From: Paraglaciecola sp. | Lineage (GTDB): Bacteria > Pseudomonadota > Gammaproteobacteria > Enterobacterales > Alteromonadaceae | Direction of reading: 5' to 3' | DNA length: 54,360 nt | Assembly: GCA_009993955.1 (NCBI GenBank) | Contig: JAACSL010000026.1 | Span: 1 to 54,360 of the forward strand | Shown here: positions 45,003 to 54,140 of the stretch, piece by piece | Layout: each line of letters starts with the position of its first letter | Numbering within the stretch: position 1 is the first letter of the stretch | Position numbers and translations under genes: made by a program | Notes under the pieces: generated by a model | What the model saw: the letters and a program-made list of their open reading frames with translations, nothing else | Databases searched by the model: none | Told to the model about the DNA's origin: nothing

Positions 45003-46855
45003 TGCAAATTCGGCGCATTTTCACCCTCTTGCCTGGTGCGAAACTGGGCATTCAAGTGTTGTGGGATCTGCTGTCATTACTCATCGCCATGGTATTTTCA
45101 TATTGGCTGCGTTTGGGTATTGGTTCCTGGCATTTTGAACCGCTCGAGTGGGGAGTGGTGGCCGCCAATCTGGTATTTACTCTTGGACTACTGAGCTTTT
45201 TAGGCCATTACCGCCAAGTTATCCGCTACATTGGCGCGCGCGCCATGTACATCATTTTATTAGTCTTGAGCATTTCTACCCTGTATTTATTTGCGGCACG
45301 TTTAGCGTTTGACATACTGATGCCAACCACCGTGCCCTTCATTTATTTTACGCTAAGTGCCATTTTGTTGATTGCCCCGCGCTTTTTGATTCAAGCCTCG
45401 GCACAAGCACAAAATTATCGACTGCGTGAGAAATGTTTGATTTTTGGTGCTGCAAAAGAAGGCCGTTTGTTAGCGCAATCTTTAAAAGCGGGCAATGCAT
45501 TGCATCCGGTGGCGTTTATCGATGACAAAGCTAAATATCAAGGTAAACAGATCATGGGACTGCCGGTTGGGCGTCGCCACGACATTAAACGCTTCGTCAA
45601 GCAGTATGGTGTCACTAAAATGCTCCTTGCGGTACACAACACCTCTGCCGAGCGCCGTAAAGAATTGATTGCTGAATTAGAGCCTTACGCCATTGAATTA
45701 CTCAGTATTCCGAATATTGCAGATATTCTGTCAGGCAAACATAAAATAGATGAATTACGTGAAATTAATATTGAAGATTTGCTGGGTCGAGAACCTGTGC
45801 CGCCAATCACTGAGTTACTCGACATCAATATCAAAAACAAACATGTCATGGTAACCGGAGCAGGAGGCTCAATCGGCAGTGAGTTGTGTCGACAGATTGT
45901 AAAATCGGGGCCTGCATCGCTGACATTGTTTGAGCTCTCTGAGTACAATCTTTATCAAATTGAAAATGAATTAAAATCCCGCTATCCCGCCCTCACCTTA
46001 ATTCCAGTGTTAGCCAGCATTCAAGATACTGAAGTGCTGCGCAGCACCATACGAGATAACCACATTCAAACTATTTACCATGCTGCAGCCTATAAACATG
46101 TGCCTATGGTTGAATCCAATCCGCTGGCGGGAATTCGCAATAATGTGTTTGGTACATCCAATGTTGCCTTAGTTGCTGCTGAATTTGATGTAGAAAAATT
46201 TGTATTAATATCAACGGATAAGGCCGTGCGCCCCACTAACATCATGGGCGCGACCAAACGTTTTGCGGAGTTATATATTCAGGCTATCGCCGAATTGGGC
46301 TCTAGTACGCAGTTCGCCATTGTGCGCTTTGGCAATGTATTGGGTAGCTCCGGATCAGTGGTACCGCTGTTTACCAAGCAGATCCGTGAGGGTGGCCCTG
46401 TAACCGTGACACATCCTGACATCATTCGCTTTTTTATGACGATCCCAGAAGCCGCTCAGCTGGTGATTCAAGCTGGTGCCATGGGAACCAAGGGAGAAGT
46501 GTTTGTGCTCGACATGGGGGCGCCAGTAAAAATAGTCGATTTAGCCAGCAAAATGGCCCATTTAATGGGGCAAAGTCTGAAAACTGATGAACATCCAGAT
46601 GGCACCATAGAACTGCGTTTCTCAGGCTTACGACCGGGTGAAAAGTTGTATGAAGAACTCTTAATTGATGATGCCGATACCCAAACTCAGCACCCAAGGA
46701 TCATGGGCGCGGATGAAACAAAAATACCGTTTGAACAAGTGGTTTTATTATTTGATGAACTTAACCGCTTACTGCTTAGCCACAATGCTGCAGGGGCTCG
46801 CAATTTATTGCGCAAAGCACCGTTGGCCTACACGCCGGCAGCGCATAGTAATTAG
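45002..46855 (+). CDS. PglF/WbpM-like UDP-sugar 4,6-dehydratase
   Basis: This 617-residue membrane enzyme has four N-terminal helices (residues ~15-130), a CoA-binding-like Rossmann domain (CLIFGAAKEGRLLAQSL), and a C-terminal SDR domain with GAGGSIGSELCRQI. The conserved YHAAAYKHVPMVE, LISTDKAVRPTNIMGATKRFAE and VRFGNVLGSSGSVVPLF are present. It makes the UDP-4-keto-6-deoxy sugar that the aminotransferase uses. ATG overlaps the previous stop (TAATG). Confidence 0.93.
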   Translation: MQIRRIFTLLPGAKLGIQVLWDLLSLLIAMVFSYWLRLGIGSWHFEPLEWGVVAANLVFTLGLLSFLGHYRQVIRYIGARAMYIILLVLSISTLYLFAARLAFDILMPTTVPFIYFTLSAILLIAPRFLIQASAQAQNYRLREKCLIFGAAKEGRLLAQSLKAGNALHPVAFIDDKAKYQGKQIMGLPVGRRHDIKRFVKQYGVTKMLLAVHNTSAERRKELIAELEPYAIELLSIPNIADILSGKHKIDELREINIEDLLGREPVPPITELLDINIKNKHVMVTGAGGSIGSELCRQIVKSGPASLTLFELSEYNLYQIENELKSRYPALTLIPVLASIQDTEVLRSTIRDNHIQTIYHAAAYKHVPMVESNPLAGIRNNVFGTSNVALVAAEFDVEKFVLISTDKAVRPTNIMGATKRFAELYIQAIAELGSSTQFAIVRFGNVLGSSGSVVPLFTKQIREGGPVTVTHPDIIRFFMTIPEAAQLVIQAGAMGTKGEVFVLDMGAPVKIVDLASKMAHLMGQSLKTDEHPDGTIELRFSGLRPGEKLYEELLIDDADTQTQHPRIMGADETKIPFEQVVLLFDELNRLLLSHNAAGARNLLRKAPLAYTPAAHSN

Positions 46856-47041
46856 CCTTCATTCAATCCAGTCTCATCAATGGTCGGTGTCGCTTAGATT
46901 AATTAGTTGAGTACTGCACTGTGTCTCCAGCGGGGTACAGAATCGCCGGATACGGCCGATACTGATCCATACCGGTAATGTGTTGTTTGATGTCGACGAT
47001 CTGGCGAGTTTGCTAGGTCACCTAAAGGTTTAGCTAACTTT

Positions 47042-48238
47042 GTGAAAAAATTACTCCTCATACAGCTTTTGGTTTACGTAGTTTGGGTGTTACCCACCTG
47101 GGCTCAGGTTGAAGTCATAGAAACAGACGCATCGCCTTTGCAGGTTGATCTGGCCGCACAGTATGTAGACAACCTAAATCCTACCTTAAATCAAGAAATG
47201 GCAGCATATGGCTTTGTGCTTGCGCCAAAAGGACGTTTAGTCACCAAACAGCAGAAGCTGTGGTTTGTGCTCGATTACCAAGCTCAACTCAGTCACTACC
47301 AACTAGCCGAGTCCGCTACAGCGTCAATGGCAGGACTAGACAAAGGCCAAAACTTTAATAGCTATCAAGGGCGAGTATTGAGTCGTTTGTTTATTGCCGA
47401 CCGCTGGTATGTCGACGCGCAAGCTCAACATGGCCAACAAACACAAAAATTTGGTACGGGTATTTCTCGACTTAAAACAAACGTTGTTAACGCAGATGAA
47501 CTGACTCGCAGTTTGGCGGCGGTGACCTTGGTTTATGGCAATGACGTATCGCAGCGCTTCATGTCGCTAAAAACAGGGGTGCGAAAAGATGATTATCGAG
47601 ACACAAACGTGTATGCCAAACAGTTTAATGTAGAACAAACATTTTTAGAAACGCAGCTTGGCTACCGGCAATCGTCAGCCAGTCAGATTTTAGCAAGGGT
47701 CAACTTTAAACAAGATGATTATCAAGCAGTAAGCAGAGATGACAGCAAATTGCTGGAAGGGCTGGTAGGTTTTGCTTGGCAAGCAACAGGAAAAACGCGC
47801 CTTGAAGCCTTGGTTGGCGCTTATCGGCGTACCTTTACCGGCAAAGATGCCAGTAGTGGCTTGTCGTGGTCGGTTGACTACACGTATAGCCCACGGGATG
47901 ACCTAGCGTTTAGTCTCGGTTCATCACGTTTTTCAGATGTTTCCAGCAGTGAAATAACATCCGATAGCGTGACCCAAACACTGCAGGCCAACTTGCATTA
48001 TCGTATGAGTGACCGATGGCGCAGTGCCCTTGTCATTCAATCCTCAAACACAGAGTTTACAGTCGCTGAGACCAATTTTTCACTGGATGAAAGAAAAATT
48101 GAATGGCAACTTGGATTACGCTTACTCGAACACAGTGAGTTGGTATTCAATATCGGCCATGAAAATGTGTCGCGCAGCGATGACACCTTAAATTTTAATC
48201 AAAATGAAGCAGGCCTGATGTGGCGCTACGAATTCTAG
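47042..48238 (+). CDS. Outer-membrane beta-barrel protein of the EPS locus
   Basis: This 398-residue protein has a signal peptide (KKLLLIQLLVYVVWVLPTWA, cut after AQ) and long stretches of alternating residues ending in WRYEF, the terminal aromatic of a beta-barrel. It resembles the EpsL/BBP2-type putative porins that accompany polysaccharide secretion genes. The start is GTG 47042. It may form the outer-membrane route or anchor. The 185-bp gap upstream (46856-47041) has no convincing gene. Confidence 0.78.
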   Translation: MKKLLLIQLLVYVVWVLPTWAQVEVIETDASPLQVDLAAQYVDNLNPTLNQEMAAYGFVLAPKGRLVTKQQKLWFVLDYQAQLSHYQLAESATASMAGLDKGQNFNSYQGRVLSRLFIADRWYVDAQAQHGQQTQKFGTGISRLKTNVVNADELTRSLAAVTLVYGNDVSQRFMSLKTGVRKDDYRDTNVYAKQFNVEQTFLETQLGYRQSSASQILARVNFKQDDYQAVSRDDSKLLEGLVGFAWQATGKTRLEALVGAYRRTFTGKDASSGLSWSVDYTYSPRDDLAFSLGSSRFSDVSSSEITSDSVTQTLQANLHYRMSDRWRSALVIQSSNTEFTVAETNFSLDERKIEWQLGLRLLEHSELVFNIGHENVSRSDDTLNFNQNEAGLMWRYEF

Positions 48239-48765
48239 CTAATCTAGCCCTGGTGGCGCTCAGTTGTTGCTCACTGTGTGTATTGGCACAAGACCCAGCT
48301 GAGCTTGAAATTGAAAAAATCACCATCGGCGCTGGTGATGAAATTATTATTGATGTCTACAACGAAAAAGATTTGTACGTTCGCGCTCAAGTACCCAAAT
48401 CAGGTATGTTACGCATTCCTTTACTGGGCGACGTGAAAGTCAGCGGCAAGACCACCGCACAGCTCAGCGAATACCTAGAACAAGCCTATCTTGATGGTTA
48501 CTTGGTGAGCCCCAGTGTGTCGGTGCTGATTGAAAGTTTCCGACCTTTTTATGTTAGTGGTGCCGTGAAAACGGCGGGTTCTTATAAATTCGAGTTGGAT
48601 TTAACGGTCGATCAAGCCATCGCTGTGGCCGGAGGGCTGAAAGATCGTGCCTCGAGCAGCGCTTGGTATGTGATCCGTGGCGATAATAAACAACGGATTA
48701 AAGTGAACAAAGAATCACGAATATTTCCTGGCGATATTCTCGAAATTGAAGAGAGTTTGTTCTAG
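48220..48765 (+). CDS. Wza/EpsE-like polysaccharide export protein
   Basis: This 181-residue periplasmic/outer-membrane export protein has a signal sequence (RILANLALVALSCCSLCVLA). It has a Poly_export domain (ITIGAGDEIIIDVYNEKDLYVRAQVPKSGMLRIPLLGDVKVSGKT) and one SLBB domain (FYVSGAVKTAGSYKFELDLTVDQAIAVAGGL). It is half the size of E. coli Wza and lacks the C-terminal membrane helix, so the barrel protein upstream may complete the channel. The ATG overlaps that gene by 19 bp. Confidence 0.9.
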   Translation: MALRILANLALVALSCCSLCVLAQDPAELEIEKITIGAGDEIIIDVYNEKDLYVRAQVPKSGMLRIPLLGDVKVSGKTTAQLSEYLEQAYLDGYLVSPSVSVLIESFRPFYVSGAVKTAGSYKFELDLTVDQAIAVAGGLKDRASSSAWYVIRGDNKQRIKVNKESRIFPGDILEIEESLF

Positions 48766-48767
48766 GC

Positions 48768-50858
48768 ATGGCGACCGTAGAGCAAGGTAGAAAAACCGAA
48801 GAAATCAGCTTTGATATTGCTGATTTGTTTGCTTTTTTGTGGCAGCAGAAATTTCGGTTGATCTTTACGTCTGCCATTATTGTGGTAGCCGCGGGCTATT
48901 ACATTTCTACCCTACCTAAAATATACAGCGCCACCAGTACCTTGCTGCTAGGCAGCGGTGAAAGCAGTTTCGCCTTACCCGGTGCCTTAAGTAATTTCTC
49001 CGGCGGAGGTCGTTCAAAAATGGACACCTATCTTGAGTTTATCCGCACCCGCCAGTTTCTTGGCAATATTGTGGATAATCTCTCGCTAACCTACGACGCA
49101 GAATTCAGACCTAAAGACAAACAAATCAATGACGAGGAAGCACGCAATTACGCAATTGGTGAAATTCTTAAAAATTTGACCCTGAGCAAGGTGGGAGGCA
49201 CCGATCTGCTGAAAGTGACCTACAACTCAATGAGTCCAAAAACAGCCATGGATGTGGCCAATCAGCTTGGCCCAGCGTTTTTTGAATACCACGCGCAGAT
49301 GAACAAACAAAAAGCTGACGATGCATCGGTATGGCTAAACAGCCAATTGGCGGAGTTACAAAACAAGTTATCTGCTTCAGAAACAGCCTTGCAGAAATAC
49401 ATCGAAGACAATCAAATCATCGCCGCTAACAGTCAAATTGAATTGGTCAAGGCCGAAGTCAGCGCGCTGCTAACCGAGAAACTAATATCAGAGAAAGCCT
49501 TGGCCGAGGTGAAATCTACCTTAAATCAAATTCAGTTAGCCAATGGTGATGCAAAAACCTTAATGCGTGTGCCTTGGATCATGAATAATCCTATGGTTGA
49601 AAGTTTACGCAATACCATCTTAGCTAAGGAACAGGCGTTTACCGAACTGAGTAAACGCTATCAATATAAACATCATAAATTTATCGCTGCCCAAGCGGCG
49701 TTAAAAGACTTAAATAATGAACGCAATGCTTTGTTGGAAAGGTTGACGGCAGGCTTAAAGCAAAACATCGCCACCCTTGAACGGCGTTTGGTCAGTTTAC
49801 AAACTCAAAGTGATACGGCAAAAAAGCAATATAGCGAACTTGGTCGGCACGAGATGCAACTCACGCGGTTGCGCCGTGAACTGGAAGCGACCCAAAAACT
49901 GTATGAAGTTTTTGTCTCGCGTTTGCAAGAAACTGAGGTGCTCAAAGATTTAGATAAAAATAAAGAGTTTGCAATTGTCGACTCCGCTACCTTGCCACTC
50001 TATCCAAGTAAACCGAGAGTTGTCATGCTCATGGCGGTGACAATATTGATGGCCATCATCTTCAGCGCCGGTTTTTGGCTTATTTTACACCTGATTAGCG
50101 ATCGCCAAACACGATTGAGACAATTACTGAGAAAATTAGATGTGGCTGTATTGGCGGAAATCCCAAAACTGAAAACCAATGCAAAAACCGTGGCTAAGGT
50201 CATAGATACTGGGCACACTGACTACGGTTTTGCCGAGGCCATTCGCACCTTGCGAACTTCGGTGCTGGTGCGCGCTGACGAGACAGACAACCGCACCATT
50301 GCTTTGACCTCAGTGAAAAACGGTGACGGTAAAACCACCCTCGGCATCTGTTTGGCGCAGTCGTTTGCTAAGTTAGAAAAAACCATATTAGTTGACAGTG
50401 ACTTACGTCAACCGTCCATTGCGGCGGCTTTTGGCTTAGACAAGGCGCAACCTGGTCTCTCCAGTTTCATCAGTGGCAAAATACCGTTTAGCCAGTGTTT
50501 ATATCGCCAACCCGATACCCAATTAAATGTATTACCCAGTGGTGCGATTCAGGCCGATCCTATGATCTATTTAAGTAAACCGCGATTTGCCCAGTTATTA
50601 AAAAAGCTCGGTGTGGTCTACGAACGTGTGGTGGTTGAGGTACCGTCAGTGAGTGTGGTCAGTGATGCGCTAGTGATCTCAAAATTTGTCGATGGCGTCA
50701 TTTTGATTTGTGACGCTGAACAAACACAAAATGATAGCTTAATAGAAGCGGTACATCGTTTACGTGAAGCCGGCGCGCCATTGTTGGGCGTAGTATTAAA
50801 TAAAGTAAAACGGGTGCGGCACCATAATATCGCAGCAAAAACGGCGCGCCCGAAATAG
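48768..50858 (+). CDS. Wzc-like polysaccharide co-polymerase with ATPase domain
   Basis: This 696-residue inner-membrane protein controls chain length and export. A Wzz domain begins near residue 12, with a helix FRLIFTSAIIVVAAGYYIS. A long periplasmic coiled coil with GNVR-like segment follows (about 190-390). A second helix is VVMLMAVTILMAIIFSAGFWLI. A C-terminal BY-kinase-like domain has Walker A TSVKNGDGKTTLG and VDSDLRQPS. The C-terminus (RVRHHNIAAKTARPK) lacks the Tyr cluster that is autophosphorylated in Wzc. It starts 2 bp after the export gene. Confidence 0.93.
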   Translation: MATVEQGRKTEEISFDIADLFAFLWQQKFRLIFTSAIIVVAAGYYISTLPKIYSATSTLLLGSGESSFALPGALSNFSGGGRSKMDTYLEFIRTRQFLGNIVDNLSLTYDAEFRPKDKQINDEEARNYAIGEILKNLTLSKVGGTDLLKVTYNSMSPKTAMDVANQLGPAFFEYHAQMNKQKADDASVWLNSQLAELQNKLSASETALQKYIEDNQIIAANSQIELVKAEVSALLTEKLISEKALAEVKSTLNQIQLANGDAKTLMRVPWIMNNPMVESLRNTILAKEQAFTELSKRYQYKHHKFIAAQAALKDLNNERNALLERLTAGLKQNIATLERRLVSLQTQSDTAKKQYSELGRHEMQLTRLRRELEATQKLYEVFVSRLQETEVLKDLDKNKEFAIVDSATLPLYPSKPRVVMLMAVTILMAIIFSAGFWLILHLISDRQTRLRQLLRKLDVAVLAEIPKLKTNAKTVAKVIDTGHTDYGFAEAIRTLRTSVLVRADETDNRTIALTSVKNGDGKTTLGICLAQSFAKLEKTILVDSDLRQPSIAAAFGLDKAQPGLSSFISGKIPFSQCLYRQPDTQLNVLPSGAIQADPMIYLSKPRFAQLLKKLGVVYERVVVEVPSVSVVSDALVISKFVDGVILICDAEQTQNDSLIEAVHRLREAGAPLLGVVLNKVKRVRHHNIAAKTARPK

Positions 50859-50983
50859 CAGCGCTTTGTTATTGGCACCCTGTTTTCTGGCATGGCTGTC
50901 GATTAGTGTCTGGTAAATTAGCCCAGCTTAGTTACACTATTCCCCATTCATTGGTACTTCAGCGTTCATGAGAGTAAGCATTT

Positions 50984-51982
50984 TTGTATTCACTGCAACC
51001 TTTCCACAGCTTTGGCTTTGCTAGTCATGCTCAGGAACTCCAACACATTTCCTCTCTTAGCCAAGCACGCCAGTTTCTTTTTCCAGCCCCGACTCAGCCT
51101 TATTATATTATTGGGGCGGGCAGTAATACGGTATTTCTCGACGATTTTTGCGGAACGGTATACATCATCGCCATTCAGGGTATCGAATTGTATGAAACAG
51201 ACAGTGACTATTTACTGCACGTGGGAGCGGGTGAAAACTGGCACCAATTAGTAGAATGGTGTTTAGCTCGCAATATTTATGGCTTTGAGAACCTTGCATT
51301 GATCCCAGGAACAGTAGGGGCGGCACCCATTCAAAATATCGGCGCCTATGGCCTCGAAATTGAGCAATTTATTGAAAGCGTGGAATACCTTTGTTTGCGT
51401 TCAGGTGAAATAAAACAGCTAACACGGGAGCAATGTGCTTTTGCCTATCGAGACAGTATTTTTAAACAACAACTCGCCGGTCAATGTGTGATTGGTCAGG
51501 TAAATTTCAGGCTACCTAAAAACTGGCAAGCCAATATTCAATACGCTGAATTACGCGAGTTGCATCAACCCAGTCCTCATGAAATATTTGCCAAGGTGGT
51601 GGCAGTGCGCCAAGCAAAATTACCCGACCCGCTCATTTTGGGTAATGCAGGCAGTTTTTTTAAAAACCCAATTGTTTCCAAAGCGCATTGGCACATGCTG
51701 CTGGCTAAATATCCTACATTACCCAGTTACCCCGTAGATGAGCATCGAGTAAAAATACCGGCGGCTTGGTTAATTGATCAACTTGGTTTTAAGGGAAAAT
51801 GGCAAGGCGGAATTCAATGCCATGCCAAACAACCTTTGGTATTGGTCAACGCTCAACACGGCACTGGCGAACAACTTCTGCTGTTAGCTCGCAGCATTAA
51901 ACATAAGGTTAGTGAGGTCTTTGCTATTAACTTGGAAAATGAAGTGCAATTGTTAGGGGCAGACAAGGCGGTCACCCTTTGA
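50984..51982 (+). CDS. murB: UDP-N-acetylenolpyruvoylglucosamine reductase
   Basis: MurB (332 aa) reduces the enolpyruvyl ether to UDP-MurNAc in the cytoplasm using FAD and NADPH. Blocks: IIGAGSNTVFLDDF (FAD), ENLALIPGTVGAAPIQNIGAYG, FAYRDSIFK and LGNAGSFFKNPIV (catalytic Ser). It is the type I (E. coli-like) form. TTG 50984 is the likely start, with GAGAG about 10 bp upstream. Confidence 0.96.
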   Translation: MYSLQPFHSFGFASHAQELQHISSLSQARQFLFPAPTQPYYIIGAGSNTVFLDDFCGTVYIIAIQGIELYETDSDYLLHVGAGENWHQLVEWCLARNIYGFENLALIPGTVGAAPIQNIGAYGLEIEQFIESVEYLCLRSGEIKQLTREQCAFAYRDSIFKQQLAGQCVIGQVNFRLPKNWQANIQYAELRELHQPSPHEIFAKVVAVRQAKLPDPLILGNAGSFFKNPIVSKAHWHMLLAKYPTLPSYPVDEHRVKIPAAWLIDQLGFKGKWQGGIQCHAKQPLVLVNAQHGTGEQLLLLARSIKHKVSEVFAINLENEVQLLGADKAVTL

Positions 51983-52995
51983 CGGCAGACAACAACACTC
52001 AGGGCATGCCCCTCAACCCTAAAACAAGTGCCCTAATCCGCACGGGAATTGTAGAGCAATTGGCAGACGGCCAGTTTTGCTCTGGTGAAGCCTTGGGGGC
52101 CTTATTTAATGTGTCGCGTTCGGCTATTTCGAAACATATCAAACAACTGAGTGACTTAGGTCTTGATATCTACAGTGTCACGGGCAAGGGCTATCGATTG
52201 GCTAGACCACTTGCCCTGCTCAGTAAAACACGCATTCAGGCTTTGCAACGCAAGGCGCAAGATGAGCAACTTGCCGTTGTCAACGTAATCGATTCAACCA
52301 ACCAATATATTAAAGATAGACAAGGACAACTTAGCAAAGGTTTTGCTTGTCTAGCAGAAGCGCAAACCGCCGGTCGTGGTCGACATGGGCGCGCATGGTT
52401 TTCACCCTTTGGCGCAAGTTTATACTTGTCGATGTATTGGCCTTTTGCTGGAGGATACCAAGCCATCGGTGGCTTAAGTTTGATGGCAGGGGTTGCAGTC
52501 TGTAGGGCATTGCAGGCTTTTGGCGTACACGACGCTAAACTAAAATGGCCCAATGATGTGTACATACAACACAAAAAACTCGCAGGCATCCTCATAGAAG
52601 TAGAGGGTCAACTTGGCGCAAGCTGCGACTGTATTATTGGCATTGGACTTAATGTCATGCTGCCGTCATCGCTAACTAGCAGTGATATAGGCCAACCTTT
52701 TATCGATCTCTTCACCGTCTTACAAACGTCCCCCGACAGGAATAAATTGGCAGCCTTGCTGCTCGATGAATTAATAGAGGCGTTGGAGCTATTTGAACGG
52801 GAAGGTTTACGGCCTTTTCTAGCTGCATGGCGTGAGGCTGATGTTTATGCCAATCAAGCCATCAAATTATTAATGGGACAACAAACAATTGAAGGTATTT
52901 GTCGGGGTGTCAATGAGAGTGGCGCCTTGTTACTGGAGACAAATACCGGTTTACGGGCCTTTCAAGGTGGAGAAATAAGTGTTCGCAGCGCCTAA
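51979..52995 (+). CDS. birA: Biotin ligase / biotin operon repressor
   Basis: BirA (338 aa) activates biotin, attaches it to AccB and represses biotin genes. The N-terminal HTH is visible (GEALGALFNVSRSAISKHIKQLSDLGLDIYSVTGKGYRL). The catalytic domain contains TAGRGRHGRAWFSPFGASLYLS and LKWPNDVYIQHKKLAGILIE. The C-terminal SH3-like part ends FQGGEISVRS. The TTG start overlaps the murB TGA. Confidence 0.96.
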   Translation: MTADNNTQGMPLNPKTSALIRTGIVEQLADGQFCSGEALGALFNVSRSAISKHIKQLSDLGLDIYSVTGKGYRLARPLALLSKTRIQALQRKAQDEQLAVVNVIDSTNQYIKDRQGQLSKGFACLAEAQTAGRGRHGRAWFSPFGASLYLSMYWPFAGGYQAIGGLSLMAGVAVCRALQAFGVHDAKLKWPNDVYIQHKKLAGILIEVEGQLGASCDCIIGIGLNVMLPSSLTSSDIGQPFIDLFTVLQTSPDRNKLAALLLDELIEALELFEREGLRPFLAAWREADVYANQAIKLLMGQQTIEGICRGVNESGALLLETNTGLRAFQGGEISVRSA

Positions 52996-53698
52996 TTATT
53001 TATTGTTAGACATTGGCAACAGTTGCATTAAATATGCACACGTTTCTGCTCCAACCGATGCCATTGTGGTTAAACACTGTGACGATTTTGTTCAACTGCG
53101 TGCTTTGATTGGACACGCAACAAAGGTGTTTTTAGCCTGTGTCGGCAAACTCCAGCAAGTCGATCAAATCGAGATGTGGTGCAAGGAATTATCCAAACCT
53201 TTGCATATTGCCAAGACCCAAGCCGAGCAACTAGGTATTCAGTGCGCTTATGGGCAATTCGCCAATCTCGGCATCGACCGTTGGCTGGCTGTGCTTGCTG
53301 CTAGACAAATAACGTCTTTGCCTGTTGCCGTATTAGATTTGGGTACAGCGAATACCTGTGATGTAGTGGTAGATAATCAACATCAAGGCGGTTGGATCGC
53401 CCCCGGATTTGTCTTGATGAAGGAGAGCTTGTTTACCAATACGCAACAGGTATTTGGTGACAATAATCAGCCTAAAGTGATCGATCTGGGCCATTCAACC
53501 CCTGAATGCGTTAATTTTGGGTGTTTAGCGGCTATTCAGGGTTTTGTTGCCATGGCAGAACAGCACATGGCAACACACTATCAAGACTATAAGCTAATGA
53601 TTACGGGCGGTGCGCAGGCTATCCTCCCTCAGCCGATGCCAGCTCATTGGTTAAGTTTTCCAAATTTAGTGTTGATGGGATTGGCACGTTTTATCTAA
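52979..53698 (+). CDS. coaX: Type III pantothenate kinase
   Basis: CoaX (239 aa) phosphorylates pantothenate, the first step to coenzyme A. Motifs: LLLDIGNSCIKYA (phosphate 1), NLGIDRWLAVLAAR, VLDLGTANTCDVV and GGWIAPGFVLMKESLF, and near the end LMITGGAQA. The GTG start overlaps birA by 17 bp. In E. coli the unrelated coaA holds this position between birA and the tRNA genes. Confidence 0.93.
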   Translation: MFAAPNYLLLDIGNSCIKYAHVSAPTDAIVVKHCDDFVQLRALIGHATKVFLACVGKLQQVDQIEMWCKELSKPLHIAKTQAEQLGIQCAYGQFANLGIDRWLAVLAARQITSLPVAVLDLGTANTCDVVVDNQHQGGWIAPGFVLMKESLFTNTQQVFGDNNQPKVIDLGHSTPECVNFGCLAAIQGFVAMAEQHMATHYQDYKLMITGGAQAILPQPMPAHWLSFPNLVLMGLARFI

Positions 53699-53807
53699 GT
53701 CTAGCGCTATTTACTGACCGAAAGGAGCGAAAACGCAGCAAATTCGAGCAGGTCGAACTAAAATTGAACAAACGATGCAAAAAGTGATTTTTTTTCAAAA
53801 TTGCCTA

Positions 53808-53836
53808 TTGCACCACTGCAATCATTACTCTAGAAT
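53808..53836 (+). promoter_or_regulatory. tRNA operon promoter
   Basis: TTGCAC (-35, 53808-53813), 17 bp, TAGAAT (-10, 53831-53836), then GCGCCCCTC. The GC-rich discriminator is the mark of stable-RNA promoters under stringent (ppGpp) control. The first tRNA starts 20 bp downstream. Confidence 0.75.
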
Positions 53837-53855
53837 GCGCCCCTCTTGATGTCGT

Positions 53856-53931
<76 letters not shown>

Positions 53932-53940
53932 TCAATCTCT

Positions 53941-54025
53941 GGAGGGGTTCCCGAGCGGTCAAAGGGATCAGACTGTAAATCTGACGGCTCAGCCTTCGCA
54001 GGTTCGAATCCTGCCCCCTCCACCA
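53941..54025 (+). tRNA. tRNA-Tyr (GTA)
   Basis: 85 nt class II tRNA with long variable arm and encoded CCA. Acceptor GGAGGGG/CCCCTCC, anticodon GTA in ACTGTAAAT, T-loop GTTCGAATC. tyrU position. Confidence 0.97.
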
Positions 54026-54059
54026 CTTTTTGCATGAGGTGGCTAGAGAATTAAGATGT

Positions 54060-54134
54060 GCGGGCATCGTATAATGGCTATTACCTAAGCCTTCCAAGCT
54101 TATGACGTGGGTTCGACTCCCACTGCCCGCTCCA
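54060..54134 (+). tRNA. tRNA-Gly (TCC)
   Basis: 75 nt with CCA. Acceptor GCGGGCA/TGCCCGC, anticodon TCC in CCTTCCAAG, T-loop GTTCGACTC. glyT position. Confidence 0.97.
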
Positions 54135-54140
54135 ATCAGT

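Noticed and set aside
46911..47033. 40-codon open frame before the beta-barrel gene
   Set aside because: No ribosome site or recognisable content and no good start codon; it is more likely chance in a 185-bp gap.
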